64,000 nt of DNA from Marivita sp030148515. GTDB lineage: Bacteria > Pseudomonadota > Alphaproteobacteria > Rhodobacterales > Rhodobacteraceae. Location of the stretch: positions 868,001 through 932,000 of the forward strand of contig NZ_CP180351.1 of assembly GCF_048006345.1 (NCBI RefSeq). Direction: 5' to 3'. Shown here in pieces: positions 44,866 to 52,777 of the stretch (position 1 is its first letter; every line of letters begins with the position of its first letter). Both the position numbers and the translations under genes were made by a program. The notes under the pieces were generated by a model that did no database searches, was not told the origin of the DNA, and worked only from the letters and a program-made list of their open reading frames with translations.

Positions 44866-45600
44866 CTAGGGGCTTGCTGCCGCGATCTCAAGAAGGGAAA
44901 GCGTGGCGTATCCGGTGGCCAGCCCCCAGCCAAAGGAGGCGAGCGTACCAATGATGACGTATTCGCCCGCTTTCTGGCCTTTCGATGCGGTGTCGAAGCG
45001 CAGAACGGATTTTGCGGCGATCAGGAAGCCGGTCGCGGTGGCCTCGCCCACGCAGAGGAAGAGAAAGATCAGCCCGCGTTCCAGTTTGCCGATCATGCGG
45101 CCTGCATTGTCCAGCCCTTCGGCGGTTGGTCCAGCCTCGTCTGCGGCGAATTGCTCGGTGTAGGGTTTCATCAACAGACCTACGGCAAAGCCTCCGGCCC
45201 AGATCGACACGATCGCGCCACTGAGCAGGATGGCGGGAGCTTGCAGGAGCGCGATATGATCGGCCCAGAGACCGGTGACAAGCGCGTTGGGGATAAGGAT
45301 CGCCCCTGCCACAAGTGTTGCCATATGGGCCACCTGATCCAGCAGAAAGGCGGGCAGACTGTCGCGCCATGTTGCGGGCAGGGCCCAGACCTTGATGGCG
45401 TCGATGACGAAATGCGCGGCCGCGATCCCGAGCGCCAGCTGCCAGTGCCCCCCGAGCGCGGCGAAGGTCAGGACGAAGACAATCGCGATATGCAGGACGA
45501 GAAAAAGAGGTTCTGACTTGCGCCGGATCAGCACGTCGGGCTGCGCCAGAAAATCAGCGATGAGATGGGCCAGCAAGAGGGCTGCAAAGACATTGATCAT
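44866..45600 (-). CDS. DUF3307 membrane protein
   Basis: Inner-membrane protein of 244 residues with about five or six hydrophobic helices. The N-terminus AALLLAHLIADFLAQPDVLIRRK and the next helices fit the DUF3307 family, whose members are paired with SatD. The gene follows a SatD-family gene by 49 bp on the same strand, as usual for this family. No function is known. The conserved pairing suggests that SatD regulates or partners with it. Confidence 0.85.
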   Translation of the reverse strand: MINVFAALLLAHLIADFLAQPDVLIRRKSEPLFLVLHIAIVFVLTFAALGGHWQLALGIAAAHFVIDAIKVWALPATWRDSLPAFLLDQVAHMATLVAGAILIPNALVTGLWADHIALLQAPAILLSGAIVSIWAGGFAVGLLMKPYTEQFAADEAGPTAEGLDNAGRMIGKLERGLIFLFLCVGEATATGFLIAAKSVLRFDTASKGQKAGEYVIIGTLASFGWGLATGYATLSLLEIAAASP

Positions 45601-45649
45601 GGGAGCCTCCGCAAGGGTTCGAGCTTGCTTTGCTGGATAGAAAGCCGGT

Positions 45650-46273
45650 TCACTTGCCAGCCTCCGTCTCCAGGGCGGTCAGCGCATCGGCAATTGCAGG
45701 GTACCCCGCGGACCAGAGCGCTTGATTGACCGCCTGTCGCGAAATGCCAAAGGATTTGGCGATGTCTGCGCGGTTCGGGGCGTTGGGAGCAAGAGCCGCT
45801 GCCATCGCACGCGCTTGGGCCTGCGTCCAGCCTGAGGAGATGTGATCTGCGAGACGTGTCGCGGCGTGGTGTGCGCCGCCGTTGGCATGAGCAAGCAGTG
45901 TCTGGCGCGAGAGTGTGTCCAACAATCGTCCGGAGGCGACGAAGGCCGGGCCATGGGCCGCGTTCAGGTCGCCGCTGGCGGGCAGGGTGCCCGGACCGGT
46001 GGCAAGGGCAATCCGCGTGGTGGTCCGGTCGGTGTCGCGCCGCAGGCAGGCCTGGATGAAAAGCGCCGCGCGCAGGGCGTAAGCCGGATCGGAGAGCGCC
46101 ACCTGCCACGCATCGCCACCGCGCCGGGCGAATTGAGAGATCAGATCAGGGGTCCGCCAGCCGGACATCGCATTGGCGGCGGTCTCGATACTGGTCAATG
46201 CCGCATCCACATCGGTGGATGTGAGATCGGATGAGGCGACGAGATCGCCGGTGAGAACGCAAAACTGGGTCAT
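45650..46273 (-). CDS. SatD-family protein with C-terminal HTH
   Basis: A 207-residue protein. The N-terminal half (VLTGDLVASSDL; RRGGDAWQVAL) matches the SatD family. Residues ~168-189 (NRADIAKSFGISRQAVNQALWSAGY) form a helix-turn-helix resembling those of sigma/MarR-type DNA-binding motifs. It is therefore a probable regulator of itself and of the DUF3307 gene. The start is ATG 46273. A 9-bp perfect inverted repeat lies 15 bp upstream and may be its operator. Confidence 0.82.
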   Translation of the reverse strand: MTQFCVLTGDLVASSDLTSTDVDAALTSIETAANAMSGWRTPDLISQFARRGGDAWQVALSDPAYALRAALFIQACLRRDTDRTTTRIALATGPGTLPASGDLNAAHGPAFVASGRLLDTLSRQTLLAHANGGAHHAATRLADHISSGWTQAQARAMAAALAPNAPNRADIAKSFGISRQAVNQALWSAGYPAIADALTALETEAGK

Positions 46274-46287
46274 GGTGCAAGTTATAT

Positions 46288-46312
46288 CAGTTTCTTCGGA
46301 GAAAAGAAACTG
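46288..46312. promoter_or_regulatory. Inverted repeat upstream of satD-like gene, candidate operator
   Basis: CAGTTTCTT (46288-46296), 7-bp spacer, AAGAAACTG (46304-46312), perfect arms. It lies 15 bp upstream of the start of the SatD-like protein, which has an HTH. It is AT-rich relative to the surroundings. Confidence 0.5.
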
Positions 46313-46331
46313 AATTTGGTTGACGATACAA

Positions 46332-46658
46332 TCAGGTGTTTTCCGAGAGGGACCGGCGCGCCCAGGTGCAGGCTTCTTCGGGATCGTCCAAGGCCGCGTC
46401 AGGCAATGTCCAGTAGGGCATGCGGGACGGCTTGCCGGATTTGCCCTCATACGACCATTGCTCGCAACCTTCTGCGGCAAGGTCGTCGGCCAGTGGACCG
46501 CGTGCTTTCAGAAGCAGGGTTTCCTCGGGGCCGATCACCGCAAAAATCACGCCTTCGGAATAAATCCCGAGGCCGCCAAACATCTTGCGTGTTGTGATTG
46601 AAGGAAGTCCGCGAAACAGATCCCGGACAAAGGCGATCTGTTCGTCGGAGACAGCCAT
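46332..46658 (-). CDS. TfoX/Sxy family protein
   Basis: A 108-residue protein of the TfoX N-terminal domain type (QIAFVRDLFRGLPSITTRKMFGGLGIYSEGVIFAVI, the MFGG signature near 25-30). In other bacteria the domain is part of competence regulators, though in alphaproteobacteria the short form has no proven role. It lies 3 bp after the sufT stop (end 46662) and is probably co-transcribed with it. Confidence 0.88.
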   Translation of the reverse strand: MAVSDEQIAFVRDLFRGLPSITTRKMFGGLGIYSEGVIFAVIGPEETLLLKARGPLADDLAAEGCEQWSYEGKSGKPSRMPYWTLPDAALDDPEEACTWARRSLSENT

Positions 46659-46661
46659 GTG

Positions 46662-47024
46662 TTACATGAAGCCCAGTTCGAGGCGTGCCTCGTCGGACAT
46701 CATGTCCATGCCCCACGGGGGTTCCCATGTGAGTTCCACGTCGACCTGTTTGATACCTGCAATCGGCTCGATCGCTTCGGCCACCCAGCCCGGCATTTCG
46801 CCTGCCACAGGACAGCCCGGAGCGGTCAGGGTCATGACCACGCGGACTTCGTTTTCGTCATTGATGTCAAGCGTGTAGACAAGTCCTAGGTCATATATAT
46901 TGACCGGAATCTCGGGGTCATACACCGAACGGCACGCTTCAACGACCTGATCATACAATGGATGATCGGTGCTGGACGGCGCAATCAGCGGTGTGCCTTC
47001 GATCTTGGGGCTGGCATCGTTCAT
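46662..47024 (-). CDS. sufT: SufT / MIP18-family Fe-S assembly protein (DUF59)
   Basis: A 120-residue MIP18/DUF59 protein: DQVVEACRSVYDPEIPVNIYDLGLVY and VVMTLTAPGCPVAGEMPGWVAEAI with its conserved C in TAPGCP. Family members help in maturation of Fe-S proteins. The start is ATG 47024, preceded by GGAAGGACCGAC. It lies upstream of TfoX and, further on, of the A-type carrier, all on the minus strand. Confidence 0.9.
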   Translation of the reverse strand: MNDASPKIEGTPLIAPSSTDHPLYDQVVEACRSVYDPEIPVNIYDLGLVYTLDINDENEVRVVMTLTAPGCPVAGEMPGWVAEAIEPIAGIKQVDVELTWEPPWGMDMMSDEARLELGFM

Positions 47025-47177
47025 GTCGGTCCTTCCCGTGGGTTCCTGACCAAATATATAGGGAAAGCGGTGAGGGGGGTAAAGAGGCGGAAAGTCTCAG
47101 GATCGGGCTTCGGTGATTTTCAGGAATCGGGTAGGCGAGTAAGCTGTGCCGCGATATCTGCCATGTGGCCTGAAAGA

Positions 47178-47873
47178 TCAGGCCAGTTCATTGCGTTCGT
47201 ATTGCGCGCGCAGCGACGTGATGACCTTGTTTGCGGACTGACTGAGCCCCCGGATTTCCCCGGCGACTGCAGAAAAACCTCGACCGGCTTCGCCGACGCG
47301 AGATGCTTCGATGGACGCGTTGACCGAGATAATCATGATCATGCGACTGATCTTTTCGAGTTCCGAGATCGAGGAACGGATCATCTTTGACTGGCTGCCA
47401 GCCTGCAACTCGCGATTGGAGACCACATGATCCAGAGCCTTGTTGACCCCGTCGACGATCCCGTTCAGTGCCGCAAGAAGCGGTGTCGATACGAAGTCTG
47501 CAAGTTCCCTGATGCTTTTGGACAGGTGGGCGCTGTCGCCAGAGGCAAGTCGATCCTCGATCAGGCGGCCATTGACGATGAATTTTCCAATGATCTCGCT
47601 TTGTGACGGAGTCACCGCCTCAACATGCTCCAGAATGCGTTTCAGGCTGGTCGGCAGTTTGGAGTCCCGTGACCCGGGCAATATATCGGCCGCGATCTGT
47701 GCGAATTCATTCAGATCCTGCGCCAGCCGTTCCCTCGATGTTTCGCTGGCCGACGCATTGTCGTTTGCCAGCAGCAATGTCACCACAACGCGATGAGACA
47801 ACATGCGCATCTTACCGCAGCGATTGATCAGTGCGCCAAGAATGGCTTCATCTCCATGTGTCGATTCAGACAT
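47178..47873 (-). CDS. Soluble PilJ/NarX P-box plus chemoreceptor-tip protein
   Basis: A 231-residue protein without membrane helices. Residues 16-30 (INRCGKMRMLSHRVV) resemble the P-box found in PilJ domains and NarX-type nitrate sensors. Residues 165-215 match the chemoreceptor signalling hairpin (VNASIEASRVGEAGRGFSAVAGEIRGLSQ). It is therefore a cytoplasmic signalling protein, perhaps coupling to CheW/CheA. It begins 10 bp after the globin gene. No methylation helices of normal length are present. A 7-bp hairpin covers its stop (47167-47184). Confidence 0.75.
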   Translation of the reverse strand: MSESTHGDEAILGALINRCGKMRMLSHRVVVTLLLANDNASASETSRERLAQDLNEFAQIAADILPGSRDSKLPTSLKRILEHVEAVTPSQSEIIGKFIVNGRLIEDRLASGDSAHLSKSIRELADFVSTPLLAALNGIVDGVNKALDHVVSNRELQAGSQSKMIRSSISELEKISRMIMIISVNASIEASRVGEAGRGFSAVAGEIRGLSQSANKVITSLRAQYERNELA

Positions 47874-47883
47874 ATCTTGCTGC

Positions 47884-48324
47884 TCAGTGGGGCTTGGGTG
47901 CTTCGTCGACGGGGCTTTGCGCCGCACCTTCGAGCATGGTTGTCGCGATCAGGTTCAAAGCGTCTGTCCAAGCCTTGGAATGATCTTGGGTCCATGACGG
48001 ACCAACTGCCTCTTCCAGACATGAGACAAGCACGTCTGCAACGACCGTGTAATGCGCCGCTTCGGCACCGTATCCGGCGTGTTTTGCGCCAAGGGCACGC
48101 AGCGGTTCGATGAGCGCTTCGATGTTGTCGAGTTTCTGTACCGCGAATTGCAGGGTCGACCCCAACATCTTGGCCTGTGGCGCGATGTCGTCCGCGAACA
48201 TCCCACGCACCGCTGGCGCTTTGTCGAAAAGGGATTGGTAGAAATAAATCACGAGGTCATCGCGGCTTGAAACCGCCGACGCAAATGAACGTTGGATGAG
48301 TTCGACTTGGGGAGTGGTCAGCAT
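47884..48324 (-). CDS. Single-domain globin (Vgb/flavohaemoglobin-globin type)
   Basis: A 146-residue haemoglobin. Aligning by eye with flavohaemoglobin gives Y29 (B10, in YFYQSLF), Q50 (E7, in APQAKML) and H82 as the proximal F8 (GAKHAGYG). The Tyr/Gln distal pair fits tight O2 binding and NO dioxygenase chemistry, although no reductase domain is attached. Start ATG 48324 is inferred (LTTPQVELIQ). The next gene on the strand is the P-box/chemoreceptor protein 10 bp away, so the pair is probably a signalling module for O2 or NO. Confidence 0.82.
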   Translation of the reverse strand: MLTTPQVELIQRSFASAVSSRDDLVIYFYQSLFDKAPAVRGMFADDIAPQAKMLGSTLQFAVQKLDNIEALIEPLRALGAKHAGYGAEAAHYTVVADVLVSCLEEAVGPSWTQDHSKAWTDALNLIATTMLEGAAQSPVDEAPKPH

Positions 48325-48507
48325 GCTTGTTCCTCTTGCGACTGTTACCCCCTCACCAACGGCCGCATCCCGAATTTCTTTATGCCCTTCCGAGCGCCTT
48401 TTGCGGAAATGCGCCAATAAAGGAAAGGTTCTTCCATCTTTGGCGTGAATGTCCCGGTCTGCGGCCATGGGTGCTGCAGATAAATCGCGCTTCAATGGAG
48501 TCCGTGA

Positions 48508-49950
48508 TCAGCCTGATTTGCCGTGCTTCTTGCGACGCGGCACCGGGGTAGGGCGGACCTTCTCTTCGATTGCGTCATAGAGCAGACCTGCGATGTTCTT
48601 TTCGCTGGCGATCTCGATGCCTTCGAGGCCGGGGGAGGAGTTGACCTCGAGCACCTTTGGCCCCGAATGCGAGCGCAGCATGTCGACTCCGGCAAACCCA
48701 AGACCGAACACACGGGCGGCGCGGACGGCGGTGTCGCGTTCTTCCTTGGTGATGCGTACCTTCTGCGCGGTGCCGCCCCGATGCAGGTTCGACCGGAAAT
48801 CGCCTTCGGAGCCGGTGCGCTTCATCGACGCCACAACCTTGCCGTTCACCACCAGGCATCGGATGTCCTCGCCGGCGGCTTCCTTGATGAAGTCCTGCAC
48901 AAGGAAGTTGGCCTTGAGCCCGCGGAAGGCGTCGATCACGGATTCGGCGGCCTTCTTGGTTTCCGCCAGCACAACGCCTTTGCCTTGGGTCGATTCCAGA
49001 AGTTTGACGATCAGCGGGGCTGTCCCGACAAGGCCGATCAGGTTCGACGTGTCCTTGGGAGAGTTCGCGAAGGCGGTGGGAGGCATACCAATGCGGTGCC
49101 GCGCCAGAATCTGGTGCGCATGCAGTTTGTCACGGCTGGACGTGATGCCGGTGCTGCCATTGACCACGTAGGTGCCGATGGATTCGAACTGTCGGACGAT
49201 GGCGGTGCCATAGGGCGTGATCGATGCGCCGATGCGGGGGATGACGGCGTCATAGCGGGGCAGGCGTTTGCCGTCGTAATAGACCTCGGGCGCCATCGCG
49301 TTGATCGCCATGTAGCAGCGTGTGGTGTCGATCACCTCGACCGAGTGGCCGCGCTTCTCGCCTTCTTCGACCAGACGGGAGGTGGAGTAGTTGGTTTCCC
49401 GGCTGAGCACGGCCACGCGAAGGGCGCGTTTGGGCGCGATGCTGCGGACGGCGGCTGTATGATAGACATCGAAATCGAGTTCCGGCTGGTGGAAGCGTTC
49501 ACTGGGGACGATGTTGACGTGATCCTTGAGCGCCTGACGGCCTAGCAGCATACGATTGCTCATGGTTCCCCGGTCGGTCAGCGTGATTTCGATGTTCCAC
49601 GAATGGCCATCAACTTTGAGCCGGGACGCGATCACGTAGCGGCTTTCGGTTTCACCATTCGATGACGTCACGTCGCGCCGATCCACGATCGGAGCAGAGC
49701 AGGGGATCATCAGGTCACCGCGGCCCGGAATCGGGTACACGGCGAAACGCACCCGCGGTTTGCTGGCCGAGCCGAAGACTTCGATGTCTGCCGCATGCAG
49801 CGCCGATGTGCGTGCACCGGTGTCGACCTTGGCCCTGATCGCGGGCAGTCCAAGCTCTGGCAGGCTGACCCATTCTTCCCACCCAAAGGTCAGCAAGCTG
49901 TCTGGCCCCCTGCCGTAATCCGCAGGTGTCTCTGGTAGGGTGTCGGGCAT
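48508..49950 (-). CDS. RimB-like aspartyl protease domain fused to RimK-type ATP-grasp ligase
   Basis: A 480-residue fusion. Residues ~20-165 match the retropepsin-like Zn_protease/RimB family (AKVDTGARTSALHA with D43-T-G; LMIPCSAPIVDRRDV; NRMLLGRQALKDHV). Residues ~185-465 are an ATP-grasp ligase related to RimK (STGITSSRDKLHAHQIL; VVLAETKKAAESVIDA; VQDFIKEAAGEDIRCLVV; VLEVNSSPGLEGIE). RimK adds glutamates to the tail of S6. RimB trims/protects such modifications. AAGGAGG precedes ATG 49950 by ten bases. It is divergent from tgt. Confidence 0.88.
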   Translation of the reverse strand: MPDTLPETPADYGRGPDSLLTFGWEEWVSLPELGLPAIRAKVDTGARTSALHAADIEVFGSASKPRVRFAVYPIPGRGDLMIPCSAPIVDRRDVTSSNGETESRYVIASRLKVDGHSWNIEITLTDRGTMSNRMLLGRQALKDHVNIVPSERFHQPELDFDVYHTAAVRSIAPKRALRVAVLSRETNYSTSRLVEEGEKRGHSVEVIDTTRCYMAINAMAPEVYYDGKRLPRYDAVIPRIGASITPYGTAIVRQFESIGTYVVNGSTGITSSRDKLHAHQILARHRIGMPPTAFANSPKDTSNLIGLVGTAPLIVKLLESTQGKGVVLAETKKAAESVIDAFRGLKANFLVQDFIKEAAGEDIRCLVVNGKVVASMKRTGSEGDFRSNLHRGGTAQKVRITKEERDTAVRAARVFGLGFAGVDMLRSHSGPKVLEVNSSPGLEGIEIASEKNIAGLLYDAIEEKVRPTPVPRRKKHGKSG

Positions 49951-50021
49951 GGGAATCGCGCCTCCTTGGCAATGGGGGTGATTTGGCGCACAAGGGCGCC
50001 CTCTGCAAGTAAGGCCCGAAC

Positions 50022-51152
50022 ATGACAGTTTCTTCTTCCTTCGCCCTGCACGCCACTGACGGAACCGCACGGACCGGGGCCATCACAACGCCGCGCGGGA
50101 CAATCCGCACGCCTGCCTTCATGCCTGTGGGCACGGCGGCAACAGTGAAGGCAATGATGCCCGAGAGCGTGGCGGCCACAGGGGCGGACATCCTGCTGGG
50201 CAACACCTATCACCTGATGTTGCGCCCGACGGCAGAGCGGATCGACCGCTTGGGTGGGCTGCACAGGTTCATGAATTGGGACAAGCCGATCTTGACGGAT
50301 TCGGGCGGCTTTCAGGTGATGAGCCTTGCCGACCTGCGCAAGCTGACGGAAAAGGGCGTGACCTTCAAATCCCATATCGACGGGTCCAAGCACGAGCTCA
50401 CGCCCGAGCGGTCGATGGAGATTCAGCGCCTGCTAGGGTCGGACATCGTGATGTGTTTTGACGAATGCCCTGCATTGCCTGCCGACCGGGACCGGATTGC
50501 TGAGTCGATGCGGTTGTCGATGCGCTGGGCGGAGCGGTCGAAAGACGCCTTTGGGGATCGTCCGGGGTACATGCTCTTTGGTATCCAGCAGGGTGGGTTG
50601 GAGCAAGATTTCCGCGAGGAATCGGCCGAAGCTTTGAAAGCCATTGGGTTCGACGGCTACGCCATCGGTGGCCTGGCTGTGGGCGAGGGGCAGGAGGCGA
50701 TGTTCGGCTGTCTGGATTTCGCGCCAAGCCAACTGCCCGAAGATCGGCCACGTTACCTCATGGGGGTGGGCAAACCGGACGACATTGTCGGTGCGGTCAA
50801 GCGCGGGGTGGACATGATGGATTGCGTGTTGCCGTCACGGTCGGGGCGTACCGGTCAGGCGTGGACGCGGCGTGGGCAGATCAATATCAAGAACGCCCGG
50901 CATCAAGACGATCCGCGTCCGCTCGACGAAAATTGCACCTGTCCCGCATGCCGGAACTACAGCCGCGCCTATCTGCACCACGTGTTTCGCGCGCAGGAGA
51001 TGATCTCGGGGATGCTGCTGACATGGCACAACCTGCATTATTATCAGGAACTGATGCAGGGGATGCGCGACGCGATTTCAGGAGGATCGTTTGCCGCGTT
51101 CGAGGCGCAGTTTCATGCACAGCGCGCCGAAGGTGATATTGAGCCGATCTGA
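50022..51152 (+). CDS. tgt: Queuine tRNA-ribosyltransferase
   Basis: Exchanges guanine for preQ1 at position 34 of tRNAs with GUN anticodons. It has 376 residues. TIM-barrel motifs include ILTDSGGFQVMSL near 87-99, DECPAL (~147) and GVDMMDCVLPSRSGRTGQAW. Zinc ligands C305, C307 and C310 occur in NCTCPACRNYSRAYLHH, with the histidine ligand further on. The start is ATG 50022. A rhodanese gene follows after 73 bp. Confidence 0.96.
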   Translation: MTVSSSFALHATDGTARTGAITTPRGTIRTPAFMPVGTAATVKAMMPESVAATGADILLGNTYHLMLRPTAERIDRLGGLHRFMNWDKPILTDSGGFQVMSLADLRKLTEKGVTFKSHIDGSKHELTPERSMEIQRLLGSDIVMCFDECPALPADRDRIAESMRLSMRWAERSKDAFGDRPGYMLFGIQQGGLEQDFREESAEALKAIGFDGYAIGGLAVGEGQEAMFGCLDFAPSQLPEDRPRYLMGVGKPDDIVGAVKRGVDMMDCVLPSRSGRTGQAWTRRGQINIKNARHQDDPRPLDENCTCPACRNYSRAYLHHVFRAQEMISGMLLTWHNLHYYQELMQGMRDAISGGSFAAFEAQFHAQRAEGDIEPI

Positions 51153-51225
51153 AGCCGTTTGCGCTAAAACATCCTTTCCCTGCGCCGTTTGATATTCTGA
51201 AGACGTAATGTGTTCAGGAGGTATC

Positions 51226-51654
51226 ATGGACGTCGAAAGAACCGAGGCTGGTGACATCCAGAGTTGGACTCCCGATGAAGTGGCTGGGGCGTTTTTCCGG
51301 GGGGAGATCGTCCTGATCGACGTGCGGACGCCGCAAGAATACGTGTTCGAGCACATTGCGGGCGCGCTGCTTTTGCCGATGCCCTATTTCAAGTCCCAAT
51401 ACTTGCCTTTTGCGACCGACAAGCAAATCGTGCTGTATTGCGGTGAAGGTCTGCGGTCAGAGCATTGCGCGCGGGTCATGCTGGGCGGCGGGTCGGCTGT
51501 TGCGGCGCAACTGGCTGGCGGGTTCCGGGCATGGCGCGAGGCGGACAAGCCCTATGTCGGCACGAACACGATGATCGGGACGCCACAGCGCATGGGGGGC
51601 AAGGTGCAGGACCAGCTTGATCTGCCACCACCGCTCATGGAACGCGTCGTTTAA
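51226..51654 (+). CDS. Rhodanese-like domain protein
   Basis: Single-domain sulfurtransferase/phosphatase-fold protein of 142 residues. The active loop is VLYCGEGLRSEH with catalytic C72. IDVRTPQEYVFEHIAGALLLPMP precedes it as expected. AGGAGG at 51216-51221 is four bases from ATG 51226. A short low-complexity tail (TMIGTPQRMGGKVQDQL) follows the domain. Sulfur-transfer role is presumed, with no specific partner known. Confidence 0.9.
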   Translation: MDVERTEAGDIQSWTPDEVAGAFFRGEIVLIDVRTPQEYVFEHIAGALLLPMPYFKSQYLPFATDKQIVLYCGEGLRSEHCARVMLGGGSAVAAQLAGGFRAWREADKPYVGTNTMIGTPQRMGGKVQDQLDLPPPLMERVV

Positions 51655-51730
51655 ACGTCGCAGCGATTCCGCTTTCACACATATGTCTGCTCGAATATAA
51701 ACATCACTGAATACGTGATGGAGCGACGCT

Positions 51731-52285
51731 ATGCGGGCAAGATGGGTCTTGATACTGATCGCCGGGCTGTCTGCAACGGCACCGGCGCTGGCACAGATGC
51801 ACGGACATGGGCACATGCACGGGGCAGATGGTACCGGGCACGACATGGTCAATATGCCCGGTCTTCAGGGCGAAAACGCCACGGCCGAGGAAAGTGCCGA
51901 GCTGGCGCTCATGTTCCAGCGGTTTCAGACCCTGAGTCGTGAGGTCGAAAACCTGCCCAATGGCATCCGCACTGTCACACGCTCAAGCGACCCGCAGGTG
52001 ATGGACGCGTTGGTAAGCCACACGGTCGGAATGATCGACCGGGTGGGGCAAATGAACGATCCCAAGATATTCATTCAAAGCCCGACGCTTGATATTTTCT
52101 TTGCTCGCGGTGATCGCATCCAGTCCGAAGTCGATGTGACCGACGAGGGTGTGATCGTCGTTCAGACCTCCGACGACCCAGAGGTGGTGGCAGCGCTGCA
52201 CATACATGCCGCAGAAGTGACCGCGATGGTCGAGCAGGGGATGCATGCGGTGCACCAGATGATGATGCAGCGGCCCTCCAACTGA
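51731..52285 (+). CDS. Secreted His/Met-rich protein of unknown function
   Basis: A 184-residue exported protein. A Sec signal peptide (basic RAR, hydrophobic core, cleavage after ALA at about 21) is followed by a His/Met/Gly-rich start (MHGHGHMHGADGTGHD), a likely copper or zinc binding tract. The rest is helical, ending with VVAALHIHAAEVTAMVEQGMHAVHQMMMQ, which is again His/Met-rich. The function is unknown. Metal sensing, scavenging or chaperoning in the periplasm is a reasonable guess. It stands alone between the rhodanese gene and a short gene. Confidence 0.7.
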   Translation: MRARWVLILIAGLSATAPALAQMHGHGHMHGADGTGHDMVNMPGLQGENATAEESAELALMFQRFQTLSREVENLPNGIRTVTRSSDPQVMDALVSHTVGMIDRVGQMNDPKIFIQSPTLDIFFARGDRIQSEVDVTDEGVIVVQTSDDPEVVAALHIHAAEVTAMVEQGMHAVHQMMMQRPSN

Positions 52286-52398
52286 GAGCGTGCGTCCGGG
52301 TCGATGAGTGACCCAGGAGCACTTCACGCGGCCCTTGCGACCCAGGGCGGCTTGGGGCAAAGCTGACCAATCGCCCGCATCGGGCACAGGAGACTTAC

Positions 52399-52554
52399 AT
52401 GGATTACGGAAAAGCCGGCGCCCCCAAATCAGCCAAAGGTGCCCCGAAATTCGACCCTCACAAGACACCAACGAAAGACACCGCGCAGGCCGAGTCAAAG
52501 GCCGCGTTGCTGGCGCGGATGAAGGCGGCAGCTGCGAAGAAAGCCTCTGACTGA
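52399..52554 (+). CDS. Small basic Ala/Lys-rich protein, 51 residues
   Basis: A short gene with AGGAGA five bases before ATG 52399. It encodes a very hydrophilic protein rich in K, A and P (MDYGKAGAPKSAKGAP at the start, ALLARMKAAAAKKASD at the end). There is no membrane segment. The C-terminal half is likely helical and nucleic-acid binding by charge. Similar small proteins near lon are known to me from roseobacters, but no function is established. Confidence 0.65.
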   Translation: MDYGKAGAPKSAKGAPKFDPHKTPTKDTAQAESKAALLARMKAAAAKKASD

Positions 52555-52622
52555 CAGGTTTAGTGGCATCGGTTTTGCAGGTGTGCTGGACGGTCATTGT
52601 TAACAGTTGAGCGAAAAGCCAC

Positions 52623-52651
52623 CTTGCAGGCCCAGAGCATCAGGATATGGT
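52623..52651 (+). promoter_or_regulatory. Candidate heat-shock-type promoter upstream of lon
   Basis: CTTGCA (52623-52628), 17-bp spacer and TATGGT (52646-52651) fit a sigma-32 or housekeeping promoter. The -35 CTTG is RpoH-like. The 5' leader to lon at 52778 then contains several small inverted repeats (for example CAAGGTT/AACCTTG around 52665). Prediction by eye only. Confidence 0.4.
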
Positions 52652-52777
52652 GGTCTTAGCCGGAGCAAGGTTGAAACCTTGGGTGGTCAGACCCACCTTA
52701 TAGCTCCATGACCGGAGATGGTCAGTGCTGCCGCCGAGCGGGGCCGGTGCCATCTTGCCAATGATAAGGATACGAGC

